Assembly (NCBI GenBank): GCA_002419385.1 | Contig: DIFZ01000001.1 | Span: 1-64,000, forward strand | From: Geobacter sp. UBA5735 | GTDB lineage: Bacteria > Desulfobacterota > Desulfuromonadia > Geobacterales > Geobacteraceae | Direction of reading: 5' to 3' | Length of the DNA: 64,000 nucleotides | Shown here: positions 1 through 8,073 of the stretch, one piece after another | Layout of the letters: every line of letters begins with the position of its first letter | Position numbering within the stretch: the first letter of the stretch is position 1 | Made by a program: the position numbers and the translations under genes | The notes under the pieces: model-generated | Databases searched by the model: none | The model's input: only the letters and a program-made list of their open reading frames with translations | Told to the model about the DNA's origin: nothing

Positions 1-284
1 CCCATATGCTTCCTCATCCCGTCCAGTGTCGGCATGCCTTCTGTGGGTAGGATCACAACACGGATATTCTGTCTTTGAAGATATTTGGCAAACTCCTGCT
101 TTTTCTTAGGGATGAGGTGATTCACCATTACCAGATCCGGCTTTATCGCCGGGACATGGTGCTTCTCCAAATTGTTCCTTGCATAATAAACCACGTGGCC
201 GAGCTGCTCAAGCAGCAGGCCAGCATAAACATGACCAGCCAGATCCCGCCACTTGTGATCAACTGCTATTAGAATTTTAGCCAT
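1..284 (-). CDS. Surface carbohydrate biosynthesis-type protein, 3' part missing
   Basis: The reading frame starts at the ATG complementary to 282-284 and runs off the window without a stop, so only about 94 residues are visible. The N-terminus reads MAKILIAVDHKWRDLAGHVY, followed by a conserved-looking LLLEQLGHVVYYARN and later VVILPTEGMPTLDGMRKHMG. This resembles the N-terminal half of the glycosyltransferase-like surface carbohydrate biosynthesis proteins that sit in LPS and capsule clusters; the assignment is from memory of the family and is tentative. The neighbours (PLD-like protein, MsbA-type exporter) suit a cell-surface polysaccharide region continuing beyond the left edge. Confidence 0.55.
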   Translation of the reverse strand, partial: MAKILIAVDHKWRDLAGHVYAGLLLEQLGHVVYYARNNLEKHHVPAIKPDLVMVNHLIPKKKQEFAKYLQRQNIRVVILPTEGMPTLDGMRKHM

Positions 285-603
285 TTTAATCATCCTGTCT
301 GAACTTTAGAGTTTCGCGAGCCCGTCAGAAAAACCTGTAGCGGCTCCCCCTGGTCTCATGAACCCTGACTATCGATCAAATTCCTCGATGCATATTGCGC
401 TTTTCTTGCGCCTCGCTGCAGGGCAGAGCGGTGGCGCCGAACGGGTGCGAGTGCTTCGTGCACCGCGCCGGTCAGTCCCTCGCCGCGCAGGGAGGACTGC
501 ACCGCCACGTTCGATGGAACCGTGTGAGTCAACCATTACGATTCCAAGACGTTTGCTGGAATAGAGTTGTTTTCGAAACGGCTGCTGCTATTGTCCGGGA
601 TTG
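285..603. other. Intergenic region with no recognised gene
   Basis: About 320 bases between two minus-strand genes. The part around 400-520 is GC-rich, and short open frames run in both directions through it. None has a ribosome-binding site or a recognisable product. It may hold the promoter of the gene ending at 1, but no clear -35/-10 pair was found. Confidence 0.4.
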
Positions 604-1680
604 TCATGATGGCATCACCTGCGTTTCCTTCACCATCTGCTCCCACCTGTTTAGAAAGGCATTAAAAAGAAAAGGGTTGGCAGAAATCACCAGCAGTTCA
701 TGGTTGGCGCGAAGAGAACCCTGGGAAAGATTCATGCTGCCGAATATGACTTCCCGCTGCTGGCGTGAATCGATAAGAATGAATTTGTTGTGCATGGGGA
801 GTCCTTGGGGGTGACGATAACGACGAAAGACAACATGTCCGTCCAGCAGATTCTCAATCCGACGAGGTACTCGCCGCTCTGTATCATGGGCGAGAATTTC
901 GATGTGAATCCCCCGTTTCGCAAGACGGAGCAGGCATTGTGCGAAAGACTTGTCGTTCATATGGGAGACCGCCATTTGCAGGATCGTCCCAGCCGGCAGC
1001 GTCACGAGCTTTCGGCGGATGACGTCGCGCCGCAGCCTGGGGAAAAGATATATTCGGGTGTCCCCTGCCGCATGCACCCTGTTGTTGTGTGGCAGCAGGC
1101 GTTCCCATGGACCGTGCAGACCGCCGTGAAGGAAGCTGAGATGGTCACGCAAGGGAAAAACGAGCCGGCTGTCGGTGATCTCCACCAGATGGTTGTGCCC
1201 TCTGTCCTGGTCGCCGATTTCCGCCACGACAGACGGATCTTCAGGTGTGTTGCCGGAAGGGTTGAAGGTACCGACAAGGACATGGGGTTCAGGATGACTG
1301 AAATAATACAGCTTCAGGTGCAGGCGCGGCCGTTTTCTGCAGAACAGGCTTTCAGGCCAGACGTGTTTCAGTACCCGGCAGTCGCCGGCAAGACCGGCCT
1401 TATTCTGCAGCATGTCGAGCACGGGGAAATTGGCCCGGGCAGTGCGGGGTTTCGCTTCAACTGTCAAGCGGACCGTGACTCCCCGTTTCTTGGCTTGCAC
1501 AAGCGCATCAGCCAGAGCTTCGTCGCGGAAATAATACGTTGCCCAAAATATCTCGCCACCGGAAGGCACGGCAGAGATGCTGGAATTAAGCAGTTCACGC
1601 AATGTACGGGGCTGACAATCAGGTCCGCCGAAAAAGATGCGGAATTGAGCATTGCCTGTTGAAGGTGTGGACATGTACAT
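604..1680 (-). CDS. Phospholipase D-like domain protein
   Basis: 358 residues with the two-fold repeat of the phospholipase D superfamily. The C-terminal half has a good catalytic motif, MHNKFILIDSRQ, followed by the usual glycine-serine-asparagine stretch GSMNLSQGS. The N-terminal copy is HLKLYYFSHPEPHVLVGTFN, keeping His and Lys and the following GTFNPSG but spaced less canonically. Such proteins cleave or transfer phosphodiester head groups (phospholipids, cardiolipin) or act as nucleases. No signal peptide is evident, so the location is unclear. ATGs at 1680 and 1674 are both possible starts, and neither has a strong ribosome-binding site. It is isolated between a surface-carbohydrate gene and a divergent ABC exporter; the substrate cannot be told from sequence. 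Confidence 0.8.
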   Translation of the reverse strand: MYMSTPSTGNAQFRIFFGGPDCQPRTLRELLNSSISAVPSGGEIFWATYYFRDEALADALVQAKKRGVTVRLTVEAKPRTARANFPVLDMLQNKAGLAGDCRVLKHVWPESLFCRKRPRLHLKLYYFSHPEPHVLVGTFNPSGNTPEDPSVVAEIGDQDRGHNHLVEITDSRLVFPLRDHLSFLHGGLHGPWERLLPHNNRVHAAGDTRIYLFPRLRRDVIRRKLVTLPAGTILQMAVSHMNDKSFAQCLLRLAKRGIHIEILAHDTERRVPRRIENLLDGHVVFRRYRHPQGLPMHNKFILIDSRQQREVIFGSMNLSQGSLRANHELLVISANPFLFNAFLNRWEQMVKETQVMPS

Positions 1681-1836
1681 AAGAATCTCATCGGTCAGAA
1701 TAGCTTATATGCCGGTTCTTTTTCAACTGTTTTTTGCCGGGCAAGCGGTGTTCTCTTCCATTGCAGGTGGTTATCATGTTATACAAAAGGCATATTATCA
1801 CAAACTTCTTTCCTCAAGAAGTCGAAGGACAATTCT

Positions 1837-3558
1837 ATGCGTCTAATGCTCTACTTTGCCAGGGCCTATCCCCGGCATACCCTGACAATGCTCCTGGCCC
1901 AGCTTCTAGCCGGAGTGATGGAGGGGATCAGTCTGACCGCCCTGCTGCCTATGCTCAATCTTGCCGTCAGTGGCAGCAGCGGAAAAGGTACCACGGGGGT
2001 CGGCGCAACTGTCACCTCAGCCCTACAGTTTATCGGTATTACGCCGACGGTGGCGACCTTTCTGCTGGTCGTAGTTGCGGGTGTGCTGCTGAAAAGCGGG
2101 CTGGTGCTGTTTGCCGACCGTAAGGTGGGCTATACCGTCGCCCGTGTGGCAACGGACCTGCGTCTTACTCTGCTGCGCGCCCTGCTGGGAACCAGGTGGG
2201 AGTACTACCTGACCCAGCCCATGGGGGGGCTGACCAACGCGGTCTCCAGCGAGGTCATGCGCGCCTCGTCGGCCTATCTCCAGGGAACTCTGGCGATTAC
2301 CTACATGGTAACGGCCACCGTCTATATGGTGGTAGCGCTGATGGTGTCCTGGAAGGTGAGCCTTGCCGCCTTCGCCGCCGGCGGCATCTTGATGGCCCTG
2401 CTCAACCGTCTGGTGCAGAAAACCAAGAAGGCGGGCAGGCAGGAGACCAGCCTAATGCATTCATTGCTCTCCCGCCTGGCCGACAACCTGCAATCGGTCA
2501 AGCCGCTCAAGGCCATGGGGCGGGAACAGCTGGCGGAGCGGATGCTGGAGTCGGATACCGTAAAGCTCAACCACGCCCTGCGTAAACAGGTCTCCAGCAA
2601 GGCGGTGTTGAAGAGCCTGCAGGAGCCGATCCTTCTGATTCTGATTGTGGCGGGTCTGTATATCTCCCTGGTGGTGTGGAAACAGCCGCTTCCCCAGGTG
2701 ATGATGCTGGTCTTCCTGGTGGCCCGCCTCTTCGGCGAACAGAAGAAACTGCAGCAGAAGTTCCAGGAGATGGCTGCCTCCGAGAGCGCGTTCTGGTCTC
2801 TGCAGAAAAAGATCGACGATGCCGTACGCCAGAAGGAGCCGGATCTGGGGCGCAGGCAGGTGGTGCTGAAAGAGGGTATCTGTTTCGACCGGGTCAGCTT
2901 CAGCTATGATAGCGGTATCAGTGTGCTGAACGATGTCTCCCTGAAGATCCCGGCAGGCTCGTGCGCCGCGGTGATCGGCCCTTCCGGCGCGGGGAAGACC
3001 ACCCTGGTGGACCTGGTGATCGGCCTGCTGCGTCCCCAGCAGGGGGACGTCATGATCGATGGCGTGCCGATGGCCGAGATGGATGTCAGGTTCTGGCGCG
3101 AGCAGATCGGCTACGTTCCCCAGGATACGGTGCTGCTGCACGATTCGATTCTGGCCAACGTCACGCTCGGGGATCCCTCCCTAGGTGAGGCGGAGGCCGA
3201 GCGTGCGCTGCGTGCCGCCGGCGCCTGGGACTTCGTCTCATCCATGCCTGAGGGGATGGCTACCGTTGTGGGGGAGCGTGGCTCCAAGCTGTCGGGCGGC
3301 CAGCGCCAGCGCATCGCCATTGCCAGGGCGCTGGCCAATCGTCCGTCGCTCTTGATCCTGGACGAAGCGACCAGCGCCCTCGATCCGGAGAGCGAACAGG
3401 CGATCTGCAGGACGCTGATGGAGCTGCGCGGCACGGTCACCATGTTTGCCATCTCCCACCAGCCCGCATTGGTAAAAGTCGCGGACCGGATTTACACGAT
3501 TCGGGAGCAAAAGGTATGCACTGTAGAGCCTGAACCCGGAAAGGTTTCCGGCGATTGA
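1837..3558 (+). CDS. MsbA-type ABC exporter (fused permease and ATPase)
   Basis: 573 residues, a normal half-transporter length. About six membrane segments fill residues 1-310. The nucleotide-binding domain follows, with Walker A GPSGAGKTT, signature LSGGQRQR, Walker B LLILDEATSALD and the switch histidine in ISHQP. Homodimeric proteins of this type flip lipid-linked sugars, lipid A or peptides across the inner membrane. With a surface-carbohydrate gene 1.5 kb upstream, a polysaccharide or lipid substrate is the likeliest guess. GAAGGAC sits just before the ATG at 1837. The next gene begins 17 bases after the stop, so the two are probably cotranscribed. Confidence 0.88.
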   Translation: MRLMLYFARAYPRHTLTMLLAQLLAGVMEGISLTALLPMLNLAVSGSSGKGTTGVGATVTSALQFIGITPTVATFLLVVVAGVLLKSGLVLFADRKVGYTVARVATDLRLTLLRALLGTRWEYYLTQPMGGLTNAVSSEVMRASSAYLQGTLAITYMVTATVYMVVALMVSWKVSLAAFAAGGILMALLNRLVQKTKKAGRQETSLMHSLLSRLADNLQSVKPLKAMGREQLAERMLESDTVKLNHALRKQVSSKAVLKSLQEPILLILIVAGLYISLVVWKQPLPQVMMLVFLVARLFGEQKKLQQKFQEMAASESAFWSLQKKIDDAVRQKEPDLGRRQVVLKEGICFDRVSFSYDSGISVLNDVSLKIPAGSCAAVIGPSGAGKTTLVDLVIGLLRPQQGDVMIDGVPMAEMDVRFWREQIGYVPQDTVLLHDSILANVTLGDPSLGEAEAERALRAAGAWDFVSSMPEGMATVVGERGSKLSGGQRQRIAIARALANRPSLLILDEATSALDPESEQAICRTLMELRGTVTMFAISHQPALVKVADRIYTIREQKVCTVEPEPGKVSGD

Positions 3559-3575
3559 CAAGAGGAAGACCTGCC

Positions 3576-4301
3576 ATGAAAATGTTATCACTGAAAATAT
3601 TACTGTTTTTCTGCCTTGCCGCAATCTTCATGGCTGATGCCGGTTTTGCGTCTGCCACCGCTACTTCTGCACGTCAGGCGTCCCTGCTGAAGGAAAGTCA
3701 GGTGTCGAGGGATGCGGGAACGCCACTCTGGCGCAAAGCGTTCACTGAATACGAACGGGGCCGGACCAGCAAAGATGCCCGGCAGCGGAAAGCACACCTG
3801 CTCCGCGCGGAACAGTTCGCGAACCAGGCCATAACGGCTTGTCCGAAGGATGACGAAGGGTACAAATGGCTCGCCGTCACCCTGGGTGCGCAGGCTGAAG
3901 ACGCGAGTGTGAAAACGCAGATCCGGCTTTCACGCCTGGTCAAGGAGAATATCGAGAAGGCCCTCACCCTCGACCCTGCTGACGACATTTCCCTGCTGGT
4001 GCTCAGCCGCTGGCATTACAAGGTAGCCTCGCTGCAACCCTGGACACGGGCATTCGTCAGGCTGGTTTACGGAGGTTTGCCCGCGGCCTCGATGGAGAAG
4101 TCCGAAAACCTGCTGCTGCGGGCGATTGCGATCAAAGACCGTATCGCGCATCGCTACAGCCTGGCCAAGGTCTACCACCAGATGGGCCGGAAGGAAGCAG
4201 CCCTCAAGCAGCTGCAGCTGGCCCTGGCGCTGCCGGTCACCTTTGCCGAGGAAGCCGACGACCGGGAGAAGGCACGGAGGAAACTGTCCAGCTGGAAGTG
4301 A
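3576..4301 (+). CDS. Exported TPR-like protein
   Basis: The open frame begins further upstream, but ATG 3576 has GAGGAAG about 6 bases before it and gives a clean signal peptide (MKMLSLKILLFFCLAAIFM...GFASA). The mature protein, about 215 residues, is helical. It has tetratricopeptide-like repeats, for example QFANQAITACPKDDEGYKWL and ENLLLRAIAIKDRIAHRYSL, ending in a helix rich in Gln and Leu. It resembles the regulator-of-microtubule-dynamics/TPR protein family found in bacteria, whose role is unknown. It follows the ABC exporter closely and may be a periplasmic partner. Confidence 0.65.
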   Translation: MKMLSLKILLFFCLAAIFMADAGFASATATSARQASLLKESQVSRDAGTPLWRKAFTEYERGRTSKDARQRKAHLLRAEQFANQAITACPKDDEGYKWLAVTLGAQAEDASVKTQIRLSRLVKENIEKALTLDPADDISLLVLSRWHYKVASLQPWTRAFVRLVYGGLPAASMEKSENLLLRAIAIKDRIAHRYSLAKVYHQMGRKEAALKQLQLALALPVTFAEEADDREKARRKLSSWK

Positions 4302-4404
4302 CACTGAGGAGACAGGGGATATCGGGGGCTTTGCGCCGCCGCACGGCAACCTCATGCGGCACGATCACAACGGCAACCGGGAGAAGACCCGATGAACAAT
4401 TTTG

Positions 4405-4432
4405 TTGCGAAATTCGAGCATTTTGCTAGTAT
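4405..4432 (+). promoter_or_regulatory. Candidate sigma-70 promoter for the HEAT-repeat gene
   Basis: TTGCGA (4405-4410) and TAGTAT (4427-4432) are 16 bases apart. The ATG of the next gene lies only 10 bases after the -10 box and lacks a Shine-Dalgarno sequence, which would make the transcript nearly leaderless. Confidence 0.4.
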
Positions 4433-4441
4433 CTGAACATC

Positions 4442-5026
4442 ATGACCGTCTTCGAATCCGTACGCAAACGTAGAGATGCCCTCTCGACCCTGTTGAGCGA
4501 CCCCTGTGAAGAGGTCCGCACCGCTGCAGCCCAGGCACTGGACCGCCTGGAAGGGATCGGCAGCCTGCCGGAGGTCATGGATGCATTGAAAAAAGGCGAT
4601 GTCGGCATCAAGGTGAGGGCGATCTATGCCCTCGGCAGGATCGGCGGGGAAGAAGTCATTCCAGCTCTCCTCTACTGTGCTTCCCGGCCTGAAGAGGACA
4701 TCCGGTCGACAGCCGTGGAGGTCCTGGGAACGATCGGCCACCCCAGCGCCCTTCCCGTTCTGCTCGAACGCCTGCAGGACCCCAATTCAGCCATCAGGGC
4801 ACGGGCCATAACCGCACTCGGAAACTTCGGCAATCCGTCCGTCATTGCCGCGCTCACCCCATTCCTCGACGCAGGAGACGGCCTTATTGAGGCAGAAACC
4901 GCCAGATCCCTTGCACGAATGGATGACGGCTCGCTGGAAGGAAAGTTCATCGAGCTTCTCGGCTCCCCCCATCCCGGCACCCGGGAAGCCGCGGCAGAGG
5001 CCCTGGGCAGGCTGCGGATCAGGTAG
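4442..5026 (+). CDS. HEAT-repeat protein
   Basis: 194 residues made almost wholly of HEAT/PBS-lyase-type repeats about 31 residues apart. Examples are VRAIYALGRIGGEEVIPALL, TAVEVLGTIGHPSALPVLLE, ARAITALGNFGNPSVIAALT and AAAEALGRLR at the end. Such solenoids bind proteins or help bilin attachment; with no phycobilin genes here a scaffold role is more likely. It converges with the HD-GYP gene, overlapping its 3' end by 8 bases (5019-5026). The HEAT gene at 6383-8005 has related repeats, so the three genes may act together. Confidence 0.8.
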   Translation: MTVFESVRKRRDALSTLLSDPCEEVRTAAAQALDRLEGIGSLPEVMDALKKGDVGIKVRAIYALGRIGGEEVIPALLYCASRPEEDIRSTAVEVLGTIGHPSALPVLLERLQDPNSAIRARAITALGNFGNPSVIAALTPFLDAGDGLIEAETARSLARMDDGSLEGKFIELLGSPHPGTREAAAEALGRLRIR

Positions 5027-6386
5027 AAAAGCAGCGTCCCACATCCACGTTTTTCAGGATCGGATCGACCGTCGCCACAATGGAAGCGTACCTGGCACCG
5101 TCCTTGGCCGCCAGGCTTGCTACCCTCGGCTTGGGCAGCACCTCGCCGTTCGCGTCGAAAATTATCTTTACAGCGGGAATCTCGCTTTCCATGGGATGGG
5201 GCCTCACTACGAGGGCGATTTCGTTGTTGTCGAGCCGCACCAGGGTGCCGACAGGATACCTGCCCATCATCTCGCCGAACTTGCTCACATACTCGCTGTT
5301 CAGGGATGTCCCGGCCAAGCGGCCCATGATGTCCAGCGCCGGTTTCGGCAGCGTCGGCATGCTGTAGCTCCTCAGCGTGGTTATGGCATCATAGCAGTCG
5401 GCAACCGCAACGATGTCGGCCATCGCGCCGAACCCCCTGCCCCTCGCCCATTCCGGGTAACCGGTACGGTTGTACTTGATGTGGTGACCGAGCACCGCAT
5501 CTGAAACGCAGGGATCGATATCCTTCATCGCCGCGACGATCTCCGCGCCCTTTTCCGCATGCTGCTTCATCACTTCGTATTCGGCATCCGACAGCTTGCC
5601 CGGCTTGTTGAGGATTTTCTTGTCAATCCGCGTCTTGCCGATATCATGGAGGAGACCGGCGGTATTGATGTCATGCAGCGTCGTCCGGTCCATCCCCAGG
5701 TATGCTGCCAGAGACAGGGACAGGATCCCCACGTTGACCGAATGGTTGAAGGTGTAATTGTCGTAGTCCTTGATCATCGACAAACCGAGCAGCGTGGTAT
5801 GGTCCTTGATAGTCATGGAAACCATGTTGTCGACGACCGCATTGATCTTGTCACCGGCTGGAATCCTGCCGTTTTCGATCTCCCGCATGGTATCGCGAAC
5901 CGCATTGAGAGCGTCCTTGTAGGTCTGCGAAGGGGCAGAGCCTTCCAGGTCCGCGGAATCCCCGTAAATCAGCTGGTCGATCCCGAGACGTAAGGTACGG
6001 ACACCGCTCTCTTCAAGCCTCGCGAAAATCTCTTCCCCCGAAATGTCCCTCACGGCAAGGAGCGAAGCAAACCGGAACAGGTCGTCGGTCGTGACCCCCT
6101 CATAGATGGTCAGGCCTTCGATCCTCCTGGACGAGAAACGGTCCGCCAGTTCGGCAACGGCGGAATTCGGCGTAACGAAGATATGCCCTTCGATAAACAG
6201 CACCCCTTCCACCACGCCCAGGTGAAGTTCGGGCTTCCGGCGAAGCCTGGCCTCGAAAATGCAGGTCAGTTCCTGCAACGGCTGGCGTACCGCCGGATGG
6301 GCCTGGGGATACAGGGTTACGGATTTGATGGATGCGGTCAGCAGCATCGCCGCCCGTTGTGCATCGTTATGGCTGAACTCTGTCAT
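5019..6386 (-). CDS. HD-GYP domain protein (probable c-di-GMP phosphodiesterase)
   Basis: Starting at ATG 6386, which overlaps the upstream stop as ATGA, the protein has 455 residues. An N-terminal domain of about 150 residues (SIKSVTLYPQAHPAVRQPLQ onward) is shared with the neighbouring HEAT protein. The C-terminal HD-GYP domain has NHSVNVGILSLSL, the HD pair in GLLHDIGKTRIDKKILNKPG, the HH of LGHHIKYNRTGYP, and AVADCYDAITTLRSY. HD-GYP enzymes hydrolyse cyclic di-GMP (some cGAMP). No receiver or membrane domain is present, so regulation probably comes through the N-terminal domain and the cotranscribed HEAT protein. Confidence 0.88.
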   Translation of the reverse strand: MTEFSHNDAQRAAMLLTASIKSVTLYPQAHPAVRQPLQELTCIFEARLRRKPELHLGVVEGVLFIEGHIFVTPNSAVAELADRFSSRRIEGLTIYEGVTTDDLFRFASLLAVRDISGEEIFARLEESGVRTLRLGIDQLIYGDSADLEGSAPSQTYKDALNAVRDTMREIENGRIPAGDKINAVVDNMVSMTIKDHTTLLGLSMIKDYDNYTFNHSVNVGILSLSLAAYLGMDRTTLHDINTAGLLHDIGKTRIDKKILNKPGKLSDAEYEVMKQHAEKGAEIVAAMKDIDPCVSDAVLGHHIKYNRTGYPEWARGRGFGAMADIVAVADCYDAITTLRSYSMPTLPKPALDIMGRLAGTSLNSEYVSKFGEMMGRYPVGTLVRLDNNEIALVVRPHPMESEIPAVKIIFDANGEVLPKPRVASLAAKDGARYASIVATVDPILKNVDVGRCFST

Positions 6387-8005
6387 GATTGTCTCCGCGA
6401 CTCCTCTCCCTTTTTGTTCAGTGTGTCCGCGCATTTCTGCCCGAGTTTCCCGCCACGGGCCGCGGTTTTCTCCAGGAAATCCACGGCCGCGTCTCCACCG
6501 AACTGCCCGATGACCTCTATGGCAAGGAGCTTCAGCTCCTCCCAGCAGCCCGGGAGTATGACATGCCGCTTCCGCACCAGGCGGAACAGCGCATCCAGGG
6601 CCGAATGGTCCCCGATGCGGCCGACTGCCCTCACCGCATCCCTCTTCAGCGCAAAGGACCCGGCCTTGAACTCCCGTTTGAAAATCAGCTGCAGCAGAGG
6701 CGGCAGGGCCTTTGTGGTGCGCCTGATCCCCAGCCAGAGAACCGCCTGTTTCCCCATGACCGGGTCTTTGCCCCGCAGGAGTCCCAGCAGGACTTCAGTG
6801 GCCTCCTTGCCCCCGATCATGGCCAGTGCCCGAACGGACTCGATCCTTACGCGGCTGTCCTCATGGGAGAGGTTCCCCACCAGCCCCTTGACAGCGTCAC
6901 GCGCTCCCATCTCACCCAGAACCGCTGCCGCTGCGCACACTGCACGGCTCCTGGCATCATGCAGCATGGCGACGAGAGGAACCACGGCCGGCTCCCCGAT
7001 CCGCAGCAAAGCAGTAGCCAATATCTTGCGGTAGTATGGGTTCGCCGTGTCGACAACCCTGCAGAGGACAGCGTCCACGGCGCCTTCCCCCAAGCGGTTG
7101 AAAACCATGAAGACGATCTCTTTCAGCATGAAATCCTTGTCTTCCAGATGGTCCAGCAGATGGTCGGCCATCTCGCCGCCGGCAAGCTCGCGAAACACCG
7201 CGAGGGCTGTCACGCGCTGGGCCTCGCCGAGCGTCTCCCGGGAGCACTGGTTCAACAGGCGAAGGATGACTCCGAAAAGGGAATCGAAGTTACCCTCTCC
7301 CTTCATGGCCTGCCCTTTTGCAGCCACCTTGCGGGACAAGAGCAGATAGCTGTCGGCGTCCGTTTCGTTCTCCATCCGCGTAAGGAGTTCATCAACGGTC
7401 AGCTCGTCGAGATCATCAACGGCAGGTTCCTCCAGTCCAGTCCCTTCCCAATCGAAGGCATCCGCGCCGGACGTCCCCGCTCCGTCAGCAGGAGCCCCCT
7501 TCTCGTCCAGGCCGCTCATCCGTTTCGTAAAAGCAGCGGAGATATCTATCTCATTGACCATGACGGTTTGGAAGCCCCGTTGCTGAAGCAGCTTGCTTAT
7601 CCCGCCCTCAGCGAGGATTTTCTGGGGCTCCATCGAAAGCAGGGCCAGGAAACCGGTGAGGTCCGCCAGCGTCAGATCGGGCAGAAAAACCAGACGCTGG
7701 ATTTCCCGGGCAAAGAGCTCGTCGGCGAAAGCCTTCACCATCCGGGTGTTTTCAACCCGTTCATCACGGCCGTAGACCCTGATACCGCCACGTCCCACGA
7801 CGAGGGAAAACGCGTCACCTTTCATGAAGCTCACCAGCAGCTGGAAAGCCCGCCGGGGGATTTTGTCCCGCAGGGGGTGCCCATCGGGATAAAAAGCCAG
7901 CGCCTTCAACGCTTTGTAAACCTCGACGAGAACCGCTGCCCCCTCGCCGGGACTCGCGGCGTCCCGCTTCTGCGGTGACTGATTGTGGTGGTTTCGCTCC
8001 GTCAT
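6383..8005 (-). CDS. HEAT-repeat protein with the same N-terminal domain as its HD-GYP neighbour
   Basis: 540 residues. Residues 25-160 (ALKALAFYPDGHPLRDKIPR, later LVFLPDLTLADLTGFLALLS) parallel the N-terminal domain of the HD-GYP protein (KSVTLYPQAHPAVRQPLQEL, later ITDDLFRFASLL-like). From about residue 270 on come HEAT repeats such as ALLRIGEPAVVPLVAMLHDA and RALAMIGGKEATEVLLGLLR. Its stop overlaps the HD-GYP start, so the two are translationally coupled. A likely role is scaffolding or output of a cyclic-dinucleotide phosphodiesterase; that is inference. Confidence 0.75.
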   Translation of the reverse strand: MTERNHHNQSPQKRDAASPGEGAAVLVEVYKALKALAFYPDGHPLRDKIPRRAFQLLVSFMKGDAFSLVVGRGGIRVYGRDERVENTRMVKAFADELFAREIQRLVFLPDLTLADLTGFLALLSMEPQKILAEGGISKLLQQRGFQTVMVNEIDISAAFTKRMSGLDEKGAPADGAGTSGADAFDWEGTGLEEPAVDDLDELTVDELLTRMENETDADSYLLLSRKVAAKGQAMKGEGNFDSLFGVILRLLNQCSRETLGEAQRVTALAVFRELAGGEMADHLLDHLEDKDFMLKEIVFMVFNRLGEGAVDAVLCRVVDTANPYYRKILATALLRIGEPAVVPLVAMLHDARSRAVCAAAAVLGEMGARDAVKGLVGNLSHEDSRVRIESVRALAMIGGKEATEVLLGLLRGKDPVMGKQAVLWLGIRRTTKALPPLLQLIFKREFKAGSFALKRDAVRAVGRIGDHSALDALFRLVRKRHVILPGCWEELKLLAIEVIGQFGGDAAVDFLEKTAARGGKLGQKCADTLNKKGEESRRQS

Positions 8006-8073
8006 TTCCTCTCCTGGCAGGAAAGCGGATTTTATACTATTAGAGGTTATTTTTCAAACCCAATTGATCAGAT

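Noticed and set aside
358..1662. Plus-strand frames overlapping the PLD-like gene
   Set aside because: No ribosome-binding site or family likeness; shadows of the minus-strand gene.
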